A stretch of DNA of 64,000 nt from Botryosphaeria dothidea (lineage: Eukaryota > Ascomycota > Dothideomycetes > Botryosphaeriales > Botryosphaeriaceae). Of the stretch, positions 1 through 11,703 are shown piece after piece; within the stretch, counting starts at the first letter, position 1, and each line of letters begins with the position of its first letter. The stretch is from contig WWBZ02000082.1 of assembly GCA_011503125.2 (NCBI GenBank), positions 1,984,001 through 2,048,000 on the forward strand, given 5' to 3'. A program made the translations under genes and the position numbers. The notes under the pieces are model-generated. The model worked only from the letters and a program-made list of their open reading frames with translations, had not been told where the DNA came from and ran no database searches.

Positions 1-950
1 ATGCTGGTGCTCTTCCTGAACTTGCCGCCCATGCCGCGCATCCACTCGCCGTCCTCGTCGCGGCCGAGCCAGTACTCGCGGCCGACGGCGAGCATGGCGC
101 GGCCGAGCTTGCCGGGCCAGCCCTGCCCTTCCTCGCGGCTCTCGGCGAAGGGGTTCTCGGCGAGCTCGTCGGACGGGTTGCCTGTGTGCAGCGTGTACTG
201 CGAGGCCGACGTCATCATGATGTGCTGGCGGAGCACGGCGCGGGCGTAGGCGAGCATGATGACGACGAAGTAGATGCGGATGGCCCACAGCGCAGAGATG
301 ATGGTGATGCTCATGATGCTGCCGCTCTGGAAGACGGCACTGCCGAGCCCCGCGGCCGGGAAGCTGCTGTCGCTCGACGAGCCGACGGCCACGGCCTCCT
401 GGCCCGCTGCCAGGCCGTCGGCGGGCATCGCCACCACGTCAACCTTGCTGACGTTGTACTTGGGGTCGGTGAAGCCGGACGTGTCGCCGATCATCTTGCC
501 GCCGGGCCCGTCGCCGCCGCTGCCCGGCTTGCTCTCGTGCGGGTGCTGCGCCAGGACCAGGAACCACGCGATGCCGAAGGCGGCCGTGTAGGCGGCGTTG
601 ATGACGGTGTCGATGGCGTACAGCCAGGCGAGGGCAAGGCAGCGCAGCGGGTCCTGCTTGCGGATATAGCGGGCCAGGTAGACGGTGAGGAAGAGGACGA
701 CGATGGAGTAGATGTACATGGACAGCTGCAGCGGCGAGACGTGGTAGCCGGTCGCGAGGGCCAGGATGCCGTAGAAACCGGTGATCTTGTTGACGAGGAT
801 GGTGAGGACGATCAGCTCGACGCCGGTGCGCAGAGACATGGCGTAGAGGAAAGTCTGCAGGCGTTAGTCTCTCCTGGAGGATGGTCGCGCGACGGGCGCG
901 TGGGCGCTTACGTTAGGACGGGGCATCTCCAACAGCGAGGAGCCAGCCAT
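1..950 (-). CDS. KEI1: Kei1-like inositol phosphorylceramide synthase regulatory subunit (3' end outside window)
   Basis: Kei1 is the Golgi partner of Aur1 in inositol phosphorylceramide synthase, which makes fungal complex sphingolipids. Exon 1 is 912-950 and starts MAGSSLLEMPRPN. A 57-nt GT-AG intron (855-911) follows. Exon 2 runs from 854 off the left edge. Joined, the frame gives TFLYAMSLRTGVELIV, then TILVNKITGFYGILALATGY and three further hydrophobic segments, which is the usual Kei1 four-helix layout. A glycine/serine-rich lumenal loop lies between helices 3 and 4, and a hydrophilic tail with NPSDELAENPF lies near the edge. About 297 residues are visible, so little of the protein should be missing. 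The start is the first ATG in frame with conserved sequence. The family call rests on remembered conservation. Confidence 0.85.
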
Positions 951-1472
951 GGTGACGGAGATGGTGCGGCCGGTCTGACCGCGGGAAGTAGGTAGAGGGT
1001 CGAGGGTGAGGAGCAGGTGGGTGAGAATTGGAGTCGAAGAGTGAGGTGGAGGACGTCGTCGTTGACTGGTATGTCGAGGCGCGGATGATGGCGGCTGCAC
1101 AGCCGAACAAAACCCTGGGGCCAAAAAGCGCCGCAATCTCCCGGCCCGACGTCACCTTAACATCTCAGCCCTGCCAAGCCCCAGATGATGATCCGCCCTT
1201 CATTAATCTGCATTGCAGCATCAACGCTCGCAAGCCGCCCTTCTTAACTAGGTTCGCTCTGGAGAGATGGAGAATGGCTCAGTCTCTACTCAATTCCGAA
1301 CGGCATGACCCAATGGAAAAGCGGAGACATACTAGAATTTTTTAGACACCGCCGAGAACTTTACCACGTGCTAGACTACTATCTCCTACCTACGTTTTGA
1401 TACATACTTCGTATAGTACAGGGCCATTGTAAGCCACCGGGAATCTTTACAATTACAAGAAGGTAATCTTAT
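951..1472. other. Intergenic: KEI1 promoter and SUV3 3' flank
   Basis: No reading frame here looks coding. It should hold the KEI1 promoter and 5' UTR (951 upward) and the SUV3 3' UTR (below 1472). A CCAAT box is visible near 1309. No repeat or RNA gene is seen. Confidence 0.5.
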
Positions 1473-4164
1473 CTACAAATCACGAGCCGTATTCGTGTTC
1501 GTATCCTGCTGCCGTGACTCTTTCTCCACGTATTCGGAATCCAACAAGTCTTCCACCTCTTTGACGTTCAAGGCTGGAGCCTGGCCGTCCGGATCCGAGC
1601 CATCAAATTCTTCCGCGTCTACCTTTTGAAGTTCTGGAAGAGAATCCGTGCCACCGTCCTCATCGCTCGTGAGGACTGGCTCCTGCTCAACTTCTACCGG
1701 GAGAACCTCTTCACCATCTTCTGCTCCATCGAGCACATCTGTCTCCTCATACCTACTTCCCTCAGATATGAATTTCTCCCCAGAATCGTCCTGGGATTGC
1801 TCTCCATTAGCCAATTCGGCAGAGAGCATTTCTTCTGCCAACTGATTTCGCTGTTCTTGCACTCGCTGCTGCCTCTTGATAGATTCAAGCGAGACCCTAG
1901 TCCTGGTAAGTTCATCGAGTGTCGCTTCAATAGCCTGTTCAACCAACGACTTTGCATGGAATGCTAAAGCCCTTGTGGAGAAGACGCCACTGAATCGGTA
2001 GCTAAGCCAAAGATAAAGAACGATCGCTTTGTGGAGCGACTCCAGGTCGTGGAGGTACCTGCGATCGGCGGATACGGGCCGATCCAGCAGGGTCCAATCA
2101 AAGCCCTCAACGTCAAGCAGGTTTCCATTCGTCTGATCCGCTACACACTTTGCCAAGTTTTGAAGAACCACCTTGTCTTTAGGGGCCTTGATATTAGCAG
2201 GCGCTGCGCAGAATGTGATTCTGTCTAGAACCGAAAGACCCTCAATAGGCTGGATTGTATCGGCTATGTTCAATTGATCTTTGAGAACGCAGATGTGGAA
2301 TCGCCTGTGAACTCGTGAGATGTCATGCAGACGCAGAAGTATGTAACTGAAGGGGGTTCCTGGAGGGAAATAGTTCGCAAATCTTTCGATGATGGGGTCC
2401 GGTGGGAATAGACCTGCCGTCTTCATTGGTTTGGGCTCGGACCTCAACGCATTTTTGACATAATTCATCTGCGATCTTTCGAGCGTCGTGACAAGGCCCC
2501 CGCCTGGCGGAGGTTCGGCGAATTCGAACTCTCTGGTTTTGAGGCCTCGCTTGTCAGATAGCGGCTGCGTTACGGGAGTCTCCAAGCCAGATACCGGGAC
2601 ATCAGCAGTATCTTGTTTTTGCGAAGCTTCCTGAGCTTCCTTATTCGCCTCATGGGCAGTCTTGTAACGCCCTGCTCTCCCAGCAATTTGCTTCAGGTGA
2701 GGGATTGACAGAGATACCTGCTCAAATCCATTATACTTGTTCGTAGACGCGAAAATGATGCGTTTGATGCTAAGGTTCAGCCCCATGCCGATGGCATCAC
2801 TTGCCACAAGAATATCAAACCCGCTATCGGGATCGTTGAAGAGCCTGGCTTGCTGGGCGCGCGTCTCTGGAGGTAGACTCCCGTAGACGATGGCGACATT
2901 CTTTCCTGTCTGCTTTTGAATCTGTTGGCGCAAGGCATGAATCTCCATAATCGAAAAGGCGACAATGCAGTCTCCCTTGCGAAGGGTTCGGAAATCGTAT
3001 CCGATAGGACGCGTATCCATTTCCAAGGACGTGAGCCGCTCGTATGTATTGACTTCCACTTGATCACCCGTGGTGGCAGCGATCTCGCGAATAAGAGGTA
3101 CGGTTCTTGCTTCGCCACAAAGATGGAGTTCCTTAGCCTGGACACCGAGCACAGCTTGAGTCCAGGCCCAGCCACGCTCAAGATCACCAATCATTTGGAT
3201 CTCATCTATGACACAAACATCCATTTGGACATGAAGGGGCACCATCTCGACGGTGCAAGAAGTGAGCTTTGGTTTGTCGTCTGCCTCAGGCCGGCGCCTC
3301 TCCTCACCAGTAATGAGAGCACACGGCGCACCCTTGGCGTTCATACGAGTATAGACCTCGTGGGCCAGGAGACGTAGAGGGCCCGCATAAGCACCAGTGT
3401 TGGCCTCTTCCAAGCGCTTCAGCGCATGATATGTCTTGCCTGAGTTGGTGGGACCGACGTGTAGAATGATTTTCCGTTGCATCTTGCGCGTGGCGGGGTA
3501 CCATTCGGCAGGATATCGCAAGTCGGCCAAAGCTCTCTGGTTTCTGGTAATCGTCCCTTGGAAAAAGATTTGGTAGAAGCCACATGGCCGAGAAAGGCAT
3601 TCTCAAGCTGTTGATCAACACCTTTAAAGCTGCGGTCCTTGAATGCTCGATGTAATGAAGCGACGAGCTTGGCCATCTCTTCGTCTTCCTCCTCACTGTT
3701 GTCCTTCACCTTTAGGTCGAGGGCTTTGCGTATTTTTCGTTCGAATGTTGACCAATGCTCAGTCCTTTCCTTCGGGCTCACACCCATCACCTCAATCATC
3801 GGAGATTTTGCGATCGATGCTTGCACGAGTTTCAGTCGCCCGAGTGCGAGTTTCTTGACTGCGTCGGAGTCCAGAGTCCTCCCTGTTTTGTGGAGCAATT
3901 CGCATGTTCTTCGAGCCTTGGAAGCGGTCTTTGGAGCGTGAAATCTCAGAAGAGAACTAACGGGTCAGGAAAGGCGAGCAGTGAAACAGGCGGGGCCGAG
4001 CACACCTTGAGCTGGATGCGGCGACTACCAGCTCCAGCGCTTCGAAATTGAGGCGTTGAAAAAGAGAACAGGCGTCTGCTCTCAGCCTTTGTGGCAGCGG
4101 TCAGACGCCTGGAGCTGAGAGCGCAAAAAATGCATACTCCCGGGCGGCGGAGATGTGATTGCAT
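1473..4164 (-). CDS. SUV3: Mitochondrial ATP-dependent RNA helicase SUV3 (apparent frame break)
   Basis: Suv3 is the DExH helicase of the mitochondrial RNA degradosome. Exon 1 (4006-4164) encodes an Arg/Ser-rich, acid-poor start (MQSHLRRPGVCIFCALSSRR), a good mitochondrial presequence. An intron starts GTGTGC at 4005 and holds a CTGAC branch site; the acceptor is probably 3929 (AAAG) or 3917. The next exon encodes the N-terminal helical region, with KGVDQQLENAF near 3620. The helicase core follows in another frame, down to the stop at 1473: Walker A GPTNSGKT, motif II VIDEIQM, motif VI QIAGRAGRY, then the Suv3 C-terminal domain and an acidic tail. The two frames meet at about 3540-3566 with no room for a normal intron, so a missing base or an odd intron is needed. 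Total is about 865 residues, normal for the family. Confidence 0.88.
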
Positions 4165-4657
4165 GGCGGGTCGAAAGGTATGGAATCGAAAGACAGCGAG
4201 ATTGAATTCATAGATTGTCTCAACGGGCTTTGGGCCCGGAATTGAGCTGGCGGAGGGTGGGCGGGTTGAGGGTGCAAAGAAATGGCGGCGCGAAGGACAA
4301 ATAATGACGGCGAAAGGCGACCGAGGCGGCGCGGAGCGCGTGTGGATGAATGAGATCAGCGCCGGGGTTTCAGGTGAGGCCGTTGCCGGTCCGAACGGCG
4401 CTCAGGCATGGATCAAGCGGCCACCCAGGGTTCGTGTCGCAGCAGCCTACCTACTCCACCCGCAGTGCACAGGGCCCGCCGCTTTCACCCAACCTGTGCC
4501 TGAGCATCATCGCCAAATCCCCCTCCCTTACCTACCGGTTTCTCGCTCGCAGACCCCCGCCACCGAAGCCGTCCAGAGCTCCCGCTCCCAGAGCGACAGC
4601 TCCGCCCTCACCAAAGAGCTTCCGTCGTAGGGCCGCTGCCGCCCATCGTTGCCCGCT
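4165..4657. promoter_or_regulatory. Divergent SUV3/SEC1 promoter region
   Basis: SUV3 leaves to the left and SEC1 to the right, so these 493 bases must hold both promoters and 5' UTRs. The SEC1-proximal part (4440-4620) is pyrimidine-rich, as is common before fungal starts. I see no convincing ORF or long repeat. Confidence 0.5.
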
Positions 4658-7124
4658 ATGGGCGTCTCCATTATTGACACGCAGCGCGAGAGTGAGCAAG
4701 AGCCCCACGCGCCTTCTGCGTGCTGGACACCCCGCTAACCGCCATGCGCAGTCGTTCTCGACACGATCCGCAATACTGGCAAGGGAGAAGTTGGTCCCAC
4801 CTCCCCTCGCGCCCAGCCGCCAGCTCTCTGACCCCTCATGAAACACGCAGTGGAAAGTCATGGTCGTAGACGAGGCGAGCCGCAAGCTCATAGACAATGT
4901 TGTCAACGAGGATGACATCTTGAACGAGAACATTACCAGTACCGCTCTCTGGCTCCGTCTTCCGCGCCCCGCCCCCGCCTGACTGAGCTTCAGACATCGA
5001 GTTGATTACCGACCGCCGGCCCATGAACAAGGACATGGATGTCATATACATACTCTCTCCACAGGCGCACATTGTCGACTGTGTCATGGCCGACTTTGAG
5101 CGCCGCCGCTACCGCAAGACGTACTTGATATGGACCTCTTGTGCGAATCCCCCGCTCTGCTGCCTTTGCCGAGACTGACAGCCTCTTAGTGCTGCCCGGC
5201 CCGCTTCGAGACCGTATAGACAAGTCGCAGATGGCTCGCGAGCAGATTGTGGCCTTCAGGGTCCTCAACATCGAGTACTTCCCCCGCGAGTCGCACCTGG
5301 TCACCTTCCGTGATCCTTGGAGCTTTCCAATCCTGTTCCACCCGGCGTGCAACAATTTGGTCAGAAGGCATTTGGAGGAAATGGCTCAGAAGGTATGGTT
5401 CCCTACGACCGTTACAGGCTGAGCGTTCGCCCCCTAAGTAATTCCGCAGATCGTTTCTTTATGTGTTTCGCTTGGAGAATACCCCACGATCCGCTATTAC
5501 AGACCAAAGAACCCGCTCCACGAGGCAAGCGTGCTTTGCTCGCACTTGGCTCGCTTTGTTCAGGAGGAAATCGACATGTACAAAAAGTTCCACCAGAATT
5601 GGCCCCCGCCTTCGAATCGTCCCCGTGGCGCATTGTACATCGTCGACAGGTCAATGGACATCCACTCACCCCTTCTTCACGAGTTCACGTATCAGGCCAT
5701 GGCCCACGATCTGCTGCCGATCAAAGAGGGTGATAAGGTCACTTACAAGACCGTCCTAAATGAAGGCCAGCCTGACGAAGAAGAGAAGGAGATGGAGATA
5801 GGAGAGAAGGATAAGATTTGGGTCGAAAATCGTCACAGGCACATGAAAGACACGATTGAAAAAATTATGAGCGACTTCCAGAAGTTCATCGACGAGAACC
5901 CGCATTTTACGAAGGAGAGTGATGCAACCAATCTGAACACCATCAAGGACATGCTTGCCGGTTTGCCGCAATTCCAGGAAATGAAAGGCGCGTACTCTTT
6001 GCATCTCAGCATGGCGCAAGAATGTATGAACATCTTCCAGAGGTGCAAGCTGCCCGATATCGCTTCAGTCGAGCAAGTAAGTGGGCCCCAGACCAGCTTT
6101 TAAAGCAGTGCTGATCCTTCTGTAGTCCTTGGCTACGGGTCTAGATGAGGACTATCGAAAGCCGAAGAACATGGCGGACCAGCTTGTCCGGATTCTTGAT
6201 GAAGACAGCGTCAATCCTCCGGATAGGCTCCGCCTCATCGCTTTGTACCTTCTCTACAAGAATGGGCTTCTCCCTTCTGATCTTCAATTGCTGCTAGCGC
6301 ACGCACAACTGCCCCGGGAGGATACACAAGTGCTCAAGAACCTCGATCTTTTAGGTGCTCGAGTAGAGAAGCCGCTCAAGGACAAGGAGCCTCCGGCGCC
6401 GCCACTATTTCCACAGAAGCAGCCTCCTGCGGGAGCGGAAGAAGAGTATGCTTTGTCTCGGTTTGAAACAAATCTGAAAAGGATGCTTGAAGACCACGTC
6501 CGTGGCACTCTCGACCAGAACGTCTTTCCCTATACCAAGCCTCACGTAGACGCAGCTGCGGATCAGGCTGCACAACAAGAAGCAGCGGCCGCCGCGTCGT
6601 CTCTGCGCTCCGCAAAACCCACATGGGCCAAATCACGCATGGCCTCCGTAGAGCCGCGCCAGCGGATCATCGTCTTCATGGCTGGGGGTGCAACTTACTC
6701 CGAGTCACGCGCCTGCTATGAAGTCAGCCAAGCCACATCCCGCGATGTCTTCCTGGCGACTTCTCATATGCTTACGCCAGGACTCTTTCTACGCCAAGTA
6801 GGAGATCTAACCGTTGACAAGCGCCGTCTCATGATTCCTATGGAGCAGCCACCCCCTAAGGCACCGGCCCATCTCTTTGAGAGGGAGCCTGAGCCAGTGA
6901 AACCTCCGGCGCCACCGCCACACGAAAAACTTCAACAGCTGCGCCAAATGGCTCCGCCACAGCCTCCAACACAGCAGATGGCAAACACGCACATGGGCCC
7001 CGGTGGTCCAAGGCCTCCAAATGGCGCACCTCCGCCAGCTCGGAGCCCGGCTCCCGGCGGGAGGCCCGAGAAAGAGAAGAAGAAGCATCATTTCTTCTCG
7101 TCCAAGAAGAAGGACAAGTATTGA
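4658..7124 (+). CDS. SEC1: Sec1/Munc18 family exocytosis protein Sec1
   Basis: Sec1 binds assembled SNARE complexes at the plasma membrane and promotes secretory vesicle fusion. Seven exons fit: 4658-4691, 4752-4789, 4851-4938, 4994-5140, 5190-5392, 5450-6076 and 6126-7124, giving 711 residues. The start reads MGVSIIDTQREIVLDTIRNT, then WKVMVVDEASRKLIDN, RRPMNKDMDVIYILSP, RESHLVTFRDPWSF and YIVDRSMDIHSPLLHEFTYQ, all typical of Sec1 domains 1-3. All junctions keep frame; the donor at 4790 (GTTGGT) is weak. The C-terminal 110 residues are Pro-rich and end in a Lys-rich stretch (KKKHHFFSSKKKDKY), as in other filamentous fungi. The SM fold fills residues 1 to about 590. Confidence 0.93.
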
Positions 7125-8169
7125 TCGTAGGCGGTTGAGCAGTCGGTTTTGTACTTTTGGCAAGGTCTTGGTCTTAAGCCTTCAGCGGCGGATGGTTGAA
7201 TTTGCATAGCGAGAGCAGCGGAGCGGAGAATAGGCGTTCCGGATCACACATCATGCGCGCCCTGATGGTGTTTGCTTTACTTGTGGATTTTCAGGTGCGT
7301 TCTTGCTCTTGCTATTGCCCGTGGTTCCGTCCTTTTATCAGCGAGTCAATTTGATGGGAGGTAGATGCGTCTCACATGTAAATACTGCGCGCAAAACTAC
7401 AAATATGAGTTTTAGAGCATAACCTTCATGGAGAGCACTGAGATTGTCCGAGATGCCGTCTCGTGTGTTCTCAAGACTCACTTCGATCGAGCCAACAATG
7501 CCAACTTCTCAGTTTATGTTGATCTCGGACTCAGCTCTGAAAAACTTTAGGAGGAACATCTATGCATATACCCCGGCTCCCCCGGTTCGAGCACACGAGA
7601 ATTAATCTTCAATTTCCAGAAATGGCAAATGCCAGACTACATAAACCGTGGTGCGCGTGGAGGCCCCCAAATACCAGTATTATCGTGTTGCAGCGGTCCG
7701 GTGACACAACATGGGCGATACCATCTCTTCGGAAACATCAACGGTCACGCTTGACCCGATGGAGAACGATCAATTTGATCTTTGCAGATTCTGATCTGTC
7801 AGAGGATCCAATCTTGCAGCGACCAAAAAGCAAGGACGCGTGAGCTGAGTTGCTGCCTATCTCCGCACCGATGAGGTGCCAGCACTCACCGAGTCGGGTG
7901 GTTTGACGCTGCTCTTTTCATCTCCACATCCTACTTCAGTCCCTGCCAGCTGAATATCCCTTCTTGCTGACCTGCAACTCAGCTGAGAAGAGGGAGAAGG
8001 AGAACAGCAACCAGGTCTCCCGTGTCCCCCCGGAAGCCCAACTCGTATCCAAGACGCAGCCCTCCAGACCCGCGTCCCACTCGACCACCCCCAAAAACAC
8101 CGTCACGTTACTTCTCAAACCCAGCCAAAGAAACTAGACATCCTGAACCTTCTCTTCCAATTCGCTCAA
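7125..8169. other. Intergenic: SEC1 3' flank and promoter of the next gene
   Basis: About 1 kb with short open frames only (for example 7562-7843 +), none with coding character. The last 150 bases are C-rich and lead into the membrane-protein start at 8170. No RNA gene or repeat is seen. Confidence 0.45.
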
Positions 8170-9337
8170 ATGAGTTTCTCCAGCTCTCAAATGCCACACA
8201 CCTCTCCTTCCTCTTCCTCCCTGCCCCCTCCACTACCCCCAGGCACGCCAAACAACAACACGCCCCCGCCACCACAACCGCCGACCACGCCGCGCACCCT
8301 TCACTCCGAAGACCCAGAAGTAGCCACGCCACACGAAGGTCCATACCCATCACACCAACACCACGAAACCGACAAGCCTGTCGCCTCGCCGACAACATCA
8401 TCGTCGCCGCCACCACCACCCGTACCGTCCCTCCGTGCGGACTGGTTGGCCGCGAGGGCACCGGAGTACTATCAGCGGGCGCCCCCAGCTGATGGTCCAG
8501 AAGTTTACTATTACGGCGACGGGGAAAGGGGGAGGGCGGCGGGGGAGGGCAAAGAGCGGGAGAGGGTGTGCGGGTTGAGGCCGGTGGTGTTTTGGATAAT
8601 GGTGATTCTTTTGGCGCTGGTGCTCGGAGGCGCGATTGGGGGAGGAGTGGGGGGAGGGTTGGCTGCTGCGGCGGCGGCGAAGGAGAGGTATGTTCGATTT
8701 CTTTTTCATTTGGCGACTTCTCGTCTGTGGGATTTGTGGTCCTTTGACAACGTCGTCAGTCGCGGTCGGTGAGTGAGAGTAATGCGCTCCAATTGCCTCA
8801 ACTTAAGACAAAAGGTGTCGAAGCTCGAGAGCATGTTTTTCGGTGCCACAAGAGTACGCTTGGGGCTTGTTCCAGTATCACTCTTATCTTCTGATCAGAA
8901 AAATTGACCTGTCCTTCAGCTCACCAACGACCACGTCCAACTCAGCCTCGTCGACGACCACCCTCAACAGCTCCACATCCCCGACCCCAACGGGCCAGGA
9001 CTCCGCCAACTGCCCCTCCCGTACTGGTCAGACCTACACCACAACCAACGGCTCCCTCACGTTCCTCCAGCTCTGCGGCATCAACATATGCCCGGAGACG
9101 TGCGACATCGTATCGGCCAGCAAGCAACGGCTTGACACCTTCGAAGAATGCATGGACGCGTGCGCGATCTACAACCGCCAGATCGGCACGCAGAAGTGCG
9201 TTGCCGTGGCGTGGGATTACCAGCAGGTGCGGCAGAGTTTCGACAATCTATGTTGGCTGAAGCTCAGTCAGGCACCCCTGGTTCAGGATGATCCTGCTGA
9301 TGGCTTGACAGTAGGGGCGGTAGTGATACAGAGTTGA
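8170..9337 (+). CDS. Single-pass membrane protein, Pro-rich cytoplasmic tail and Cys-rich (PAN/apple-like) ectodomain
   Basis: Two exons, 8170-8687 and 8920-9337, give 311 residues. The 232-nt intron keeps frame (AG|C makes Ser). Residues 1-130 are Ser/Pro-rich, ending in the YYQRAP and VYYYGDGE stretches. One membrane helix follows (VVFWIMVILLALVLGGAIGG, about residues 138-158), then a Gly/Ala run. After it come a Ser/Thr-rich stalk and a C-terminal domain with regularly spaced cysteines (CPSRTG, LQLCGINICPETC, FEECMDACAIYN, QKCVAVAW, NLCWLK), which resembles the PAN/apple fold. This architecture is common in filamentous ascomycetes and is usually uncharacterised; a surface or cell-wall sensing role is only a guess. 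The intron is long and could hide a small exon. Confidence 0.75.
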
Positions 9338-9608
9338 GGATTTCACCCTTTTTGTTTCCAAATTTCGTTAGAAAGGCGCAAATCGGAGTTTATACGCTAA
9401 CCAAAAAGGCGCTGGATGGTTGAATACTTGCGGTTTCTCGGCGTGTGGAAATTTGATGGCAGTCTGTTTGGATGGTTGTTTTGATCGGTTCATTGATATC
9501 CCGTCTAATCCGTCTCTTCTCAAGATATTTACAGAATACTCAAGCAAGTAATAATGAGTTGCGAAGCCCGTGAGTGGAGAATCGAAGGGGGGGAGTCAGT
9601 GACCGTAA

Positions 9609-11041
9609 TTAAACCCAGCTATTCGGCCTGAATTGCCTCTTGAACGTGTCGGCTGCAGCATGTGTCAGATAACTCCATAGTTCATAATGAATTCACTAAC
9701 CATAGCCAAGTATCGAAGCACAATCGGACTGGCTCTGCTTATCTTGGGCTTCTGGTAACCTGCAAAGCGAAGTGAGCACAAGCAATATGCAGACCCTCAG
9801 ACCTACTTACCACTCCAGAATTTTCTGCTGCCGATTATGGCTTGAAGGATGCGTGCTCATGAACTGAGGCACCGAATGCTCTTCTGCCTTCTCCATTCGT
9901 GCCCACAGGGCTGCTGCTTCTTGGGGGTTGAAACAGCTTTGAGCCATCATCACTCCACTATTGTCAGTATAAGCCTTGTCAGAACGCTGGAAGATGACAA
10001 TACTCACTCAATCCAATGAAGTCGGCTTCCGACTTTGCTCAAATCCGCATTAGTATATTACGAGGAAATTGCGATATTGGTGGGCTTTCACATACCTCTT
10101 GACTTCTGCTTCCGGGCCTCAGGAATGTTAGATCAAGGAGCATTCTCGTAATTCCGCCGGTGCCACCAAGGAAGATATCGACTCCAAGAGCTGCGGCCAG
10201 GACGAAAATGCTTTGACTCATACGTTCTGCAGCATGGTGGGCAACATTGTGGGCAATCTCGTGACCGAGAACAGCGGCAAGGCCATCCTCGTTCCGGCAA
10301 ATGGGTAGAATGCCAGAGAAGACGAACACTTTTCCACTGAGAATGAGTCAGTATTCGTTTCAATTGATCACATCGTTCGCATAAGTGATTTACTCACCCC
10401 GGGATAACGAAAGCGTTCATTTGAGGATCATCAATGACGTGTACTTCCCAGTTCTCGTCTGCTAGACCTGAAGCTGGGATCAACCGATCTAATACACGCT
10501 GAACCATTTGCACTCGGCGATCCCATGGAGGCAAGATCCGACCTTGGTACTCCTGGAGGATCTGGTTGTACATCTCCTCCGACATGCTCTTCTCGGTTTC
10601 TGGTGATACAACGTTGAAGCGTCGTCTTCCAGATACCTGGCAAACGTTAATATTAGGTTCAGGCTCATTTTCAAGTCGTCAAGAGTACACACAGGAACCA
10701 CCTAAAGAATGTTCAGATGTTAACGTCCGATCAACAGCGGAGTATCATTCAAACCTCAACATTGTAGACATAGAAGCCACCAGCGGCGACTCCGAGACCG
10801 CCGACCTCATAGTAGAAAGTTGGACGGGCTGCCCATCTGGTGAAGATGTTTCCTGCCTATCGACATGTCAGGATACGAGAAGAACAGAAAGATGTAGCAA
10901 ACAGACTTGCTGGAATCTGTTGTATTGAGGTCGGCGGCGATAGTAGCTCTGATAACGGATGCTTCGCAGTGGCGTCGGTCTTCGAGGTGTGACAACGGGC
11001 CGGAAGGCGGCCGCGAAGCGGGTAGAGCGTGAGGCCCACAT
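9609..11041 (-). CDS. OMA1: Mitochondrial inner-membrane metalloprotease OMA1 (peptidase M48)
   Basis: Oma1 is a stress-activated zinc protease of the inner mitochondrial membrane. Exons: 10907-11041, 10755-10856, 10693-10701 (9 nt), 10398-10636, 10096-10336, 10008-10032, 9811-9952 and a last part from 9761 down. The start MWASRSTRFAAAFRPVVTPR is a mitochondrial presequence. A membrane segment (VGGLGVAAGGFYVYNVE) precedes VSGRRRFNVVSPE. The zinc site is HEIAH in GHEIAHNVAHHAAERMSQS, with the third ligand Glu in the tiny exon SEADFIGL. THPSSHNR is also typical. The extreme 3' end is ambiguous: a further intron probably starts near 9726 or 9700 and ends at 9653, giving DTFKRQFRPNSWV and a stop at 9609. 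Without it the frame stops near 9660. Confidence 0.9.
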
Positions 11042-11703
11042 GATCGCAGAAAAGTGTTTGAAGAATGCTGTAGCGAGTCGTTTCCAAGGTCAAGAAGGCT
11101 CAGCGCGGCCAGCGCCATGCAGTGCAACCGTCGTGCTGCTCAATCAGTCAGCAGCGCATGTGGTCCGTGCGCCGGTCGATGCTTCCTGAAGACATTGCCA
11201 TGCCGACGATTCCGCTGTCTGTCTTGCCTCTTGCCTCTTGCCTCTTGCCTCTTGCCTCGTACCTCGAAAGCGCCGCCATTCCTTGACTTGCGAGACGTGA
11301 CTCATTCCGGAAGACCGCCACAATGTAGTACTGCATTGAAGCTGCTTTTCCGGAGCAAGGTCCGCCAGAGGCTCTTCCGCCAGCTGAGCTCGTTTAGCGT
11401 AGCTTCCTCCCGGTGCAATACTGACCGACCGACAGCAGCATACAAAAGAGACAGGACATGTACTGCACCGCCGAGCACAAATCGACATGCTGTTGGAGTC
11501 CTTTCGTTATGGTTAAGTCGAACGAACAATGAGCATCTATGATCACGTGGCGCGCCGGCGCACAGACGCCGGCGGCGGCTCTGAGTCGCGTCGACAGGCC
11601 GCAGAGCAATGACTAGACATCCCCAAGCTACTACAAGACAAACACGACACATCCTCCCACCGCCGTTCGCGCAAGCGCGCCCTGACCGGACGCGCATCCC
11701 ACG
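11042..11703. promoter_or_regulatory. Divergent OMA1/CEG1 promoter region
   Basis: 662 bases between two divergent starts. It holds the five-copy heptamer repeat listed separately. The stretch next to CEG1 (11600-11700) is C- and A-rich without ATG. No coding frame is convincing. Confidence 0.5.
11224..11258. repeat. Tandem heptamer TTGCCTC x5
   Basis: Five perfect copies of TTGCCTC in a row, in the promoter region between OMA1 and CEG1. It is a short minisatellite, likely to vary in copy number between strains. Confidence 0.9.

Noticed and set aside
1..995. Plus-strand frames of 82-269 codons over KEI1
   Set aside because: They are GC-rich antisense shadows of the KEI1 exon; no motifs.
7562..7843. 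93-codon plus frame after SEC1
   Set aside because: No motif, no bias and no homologue that I recognise.
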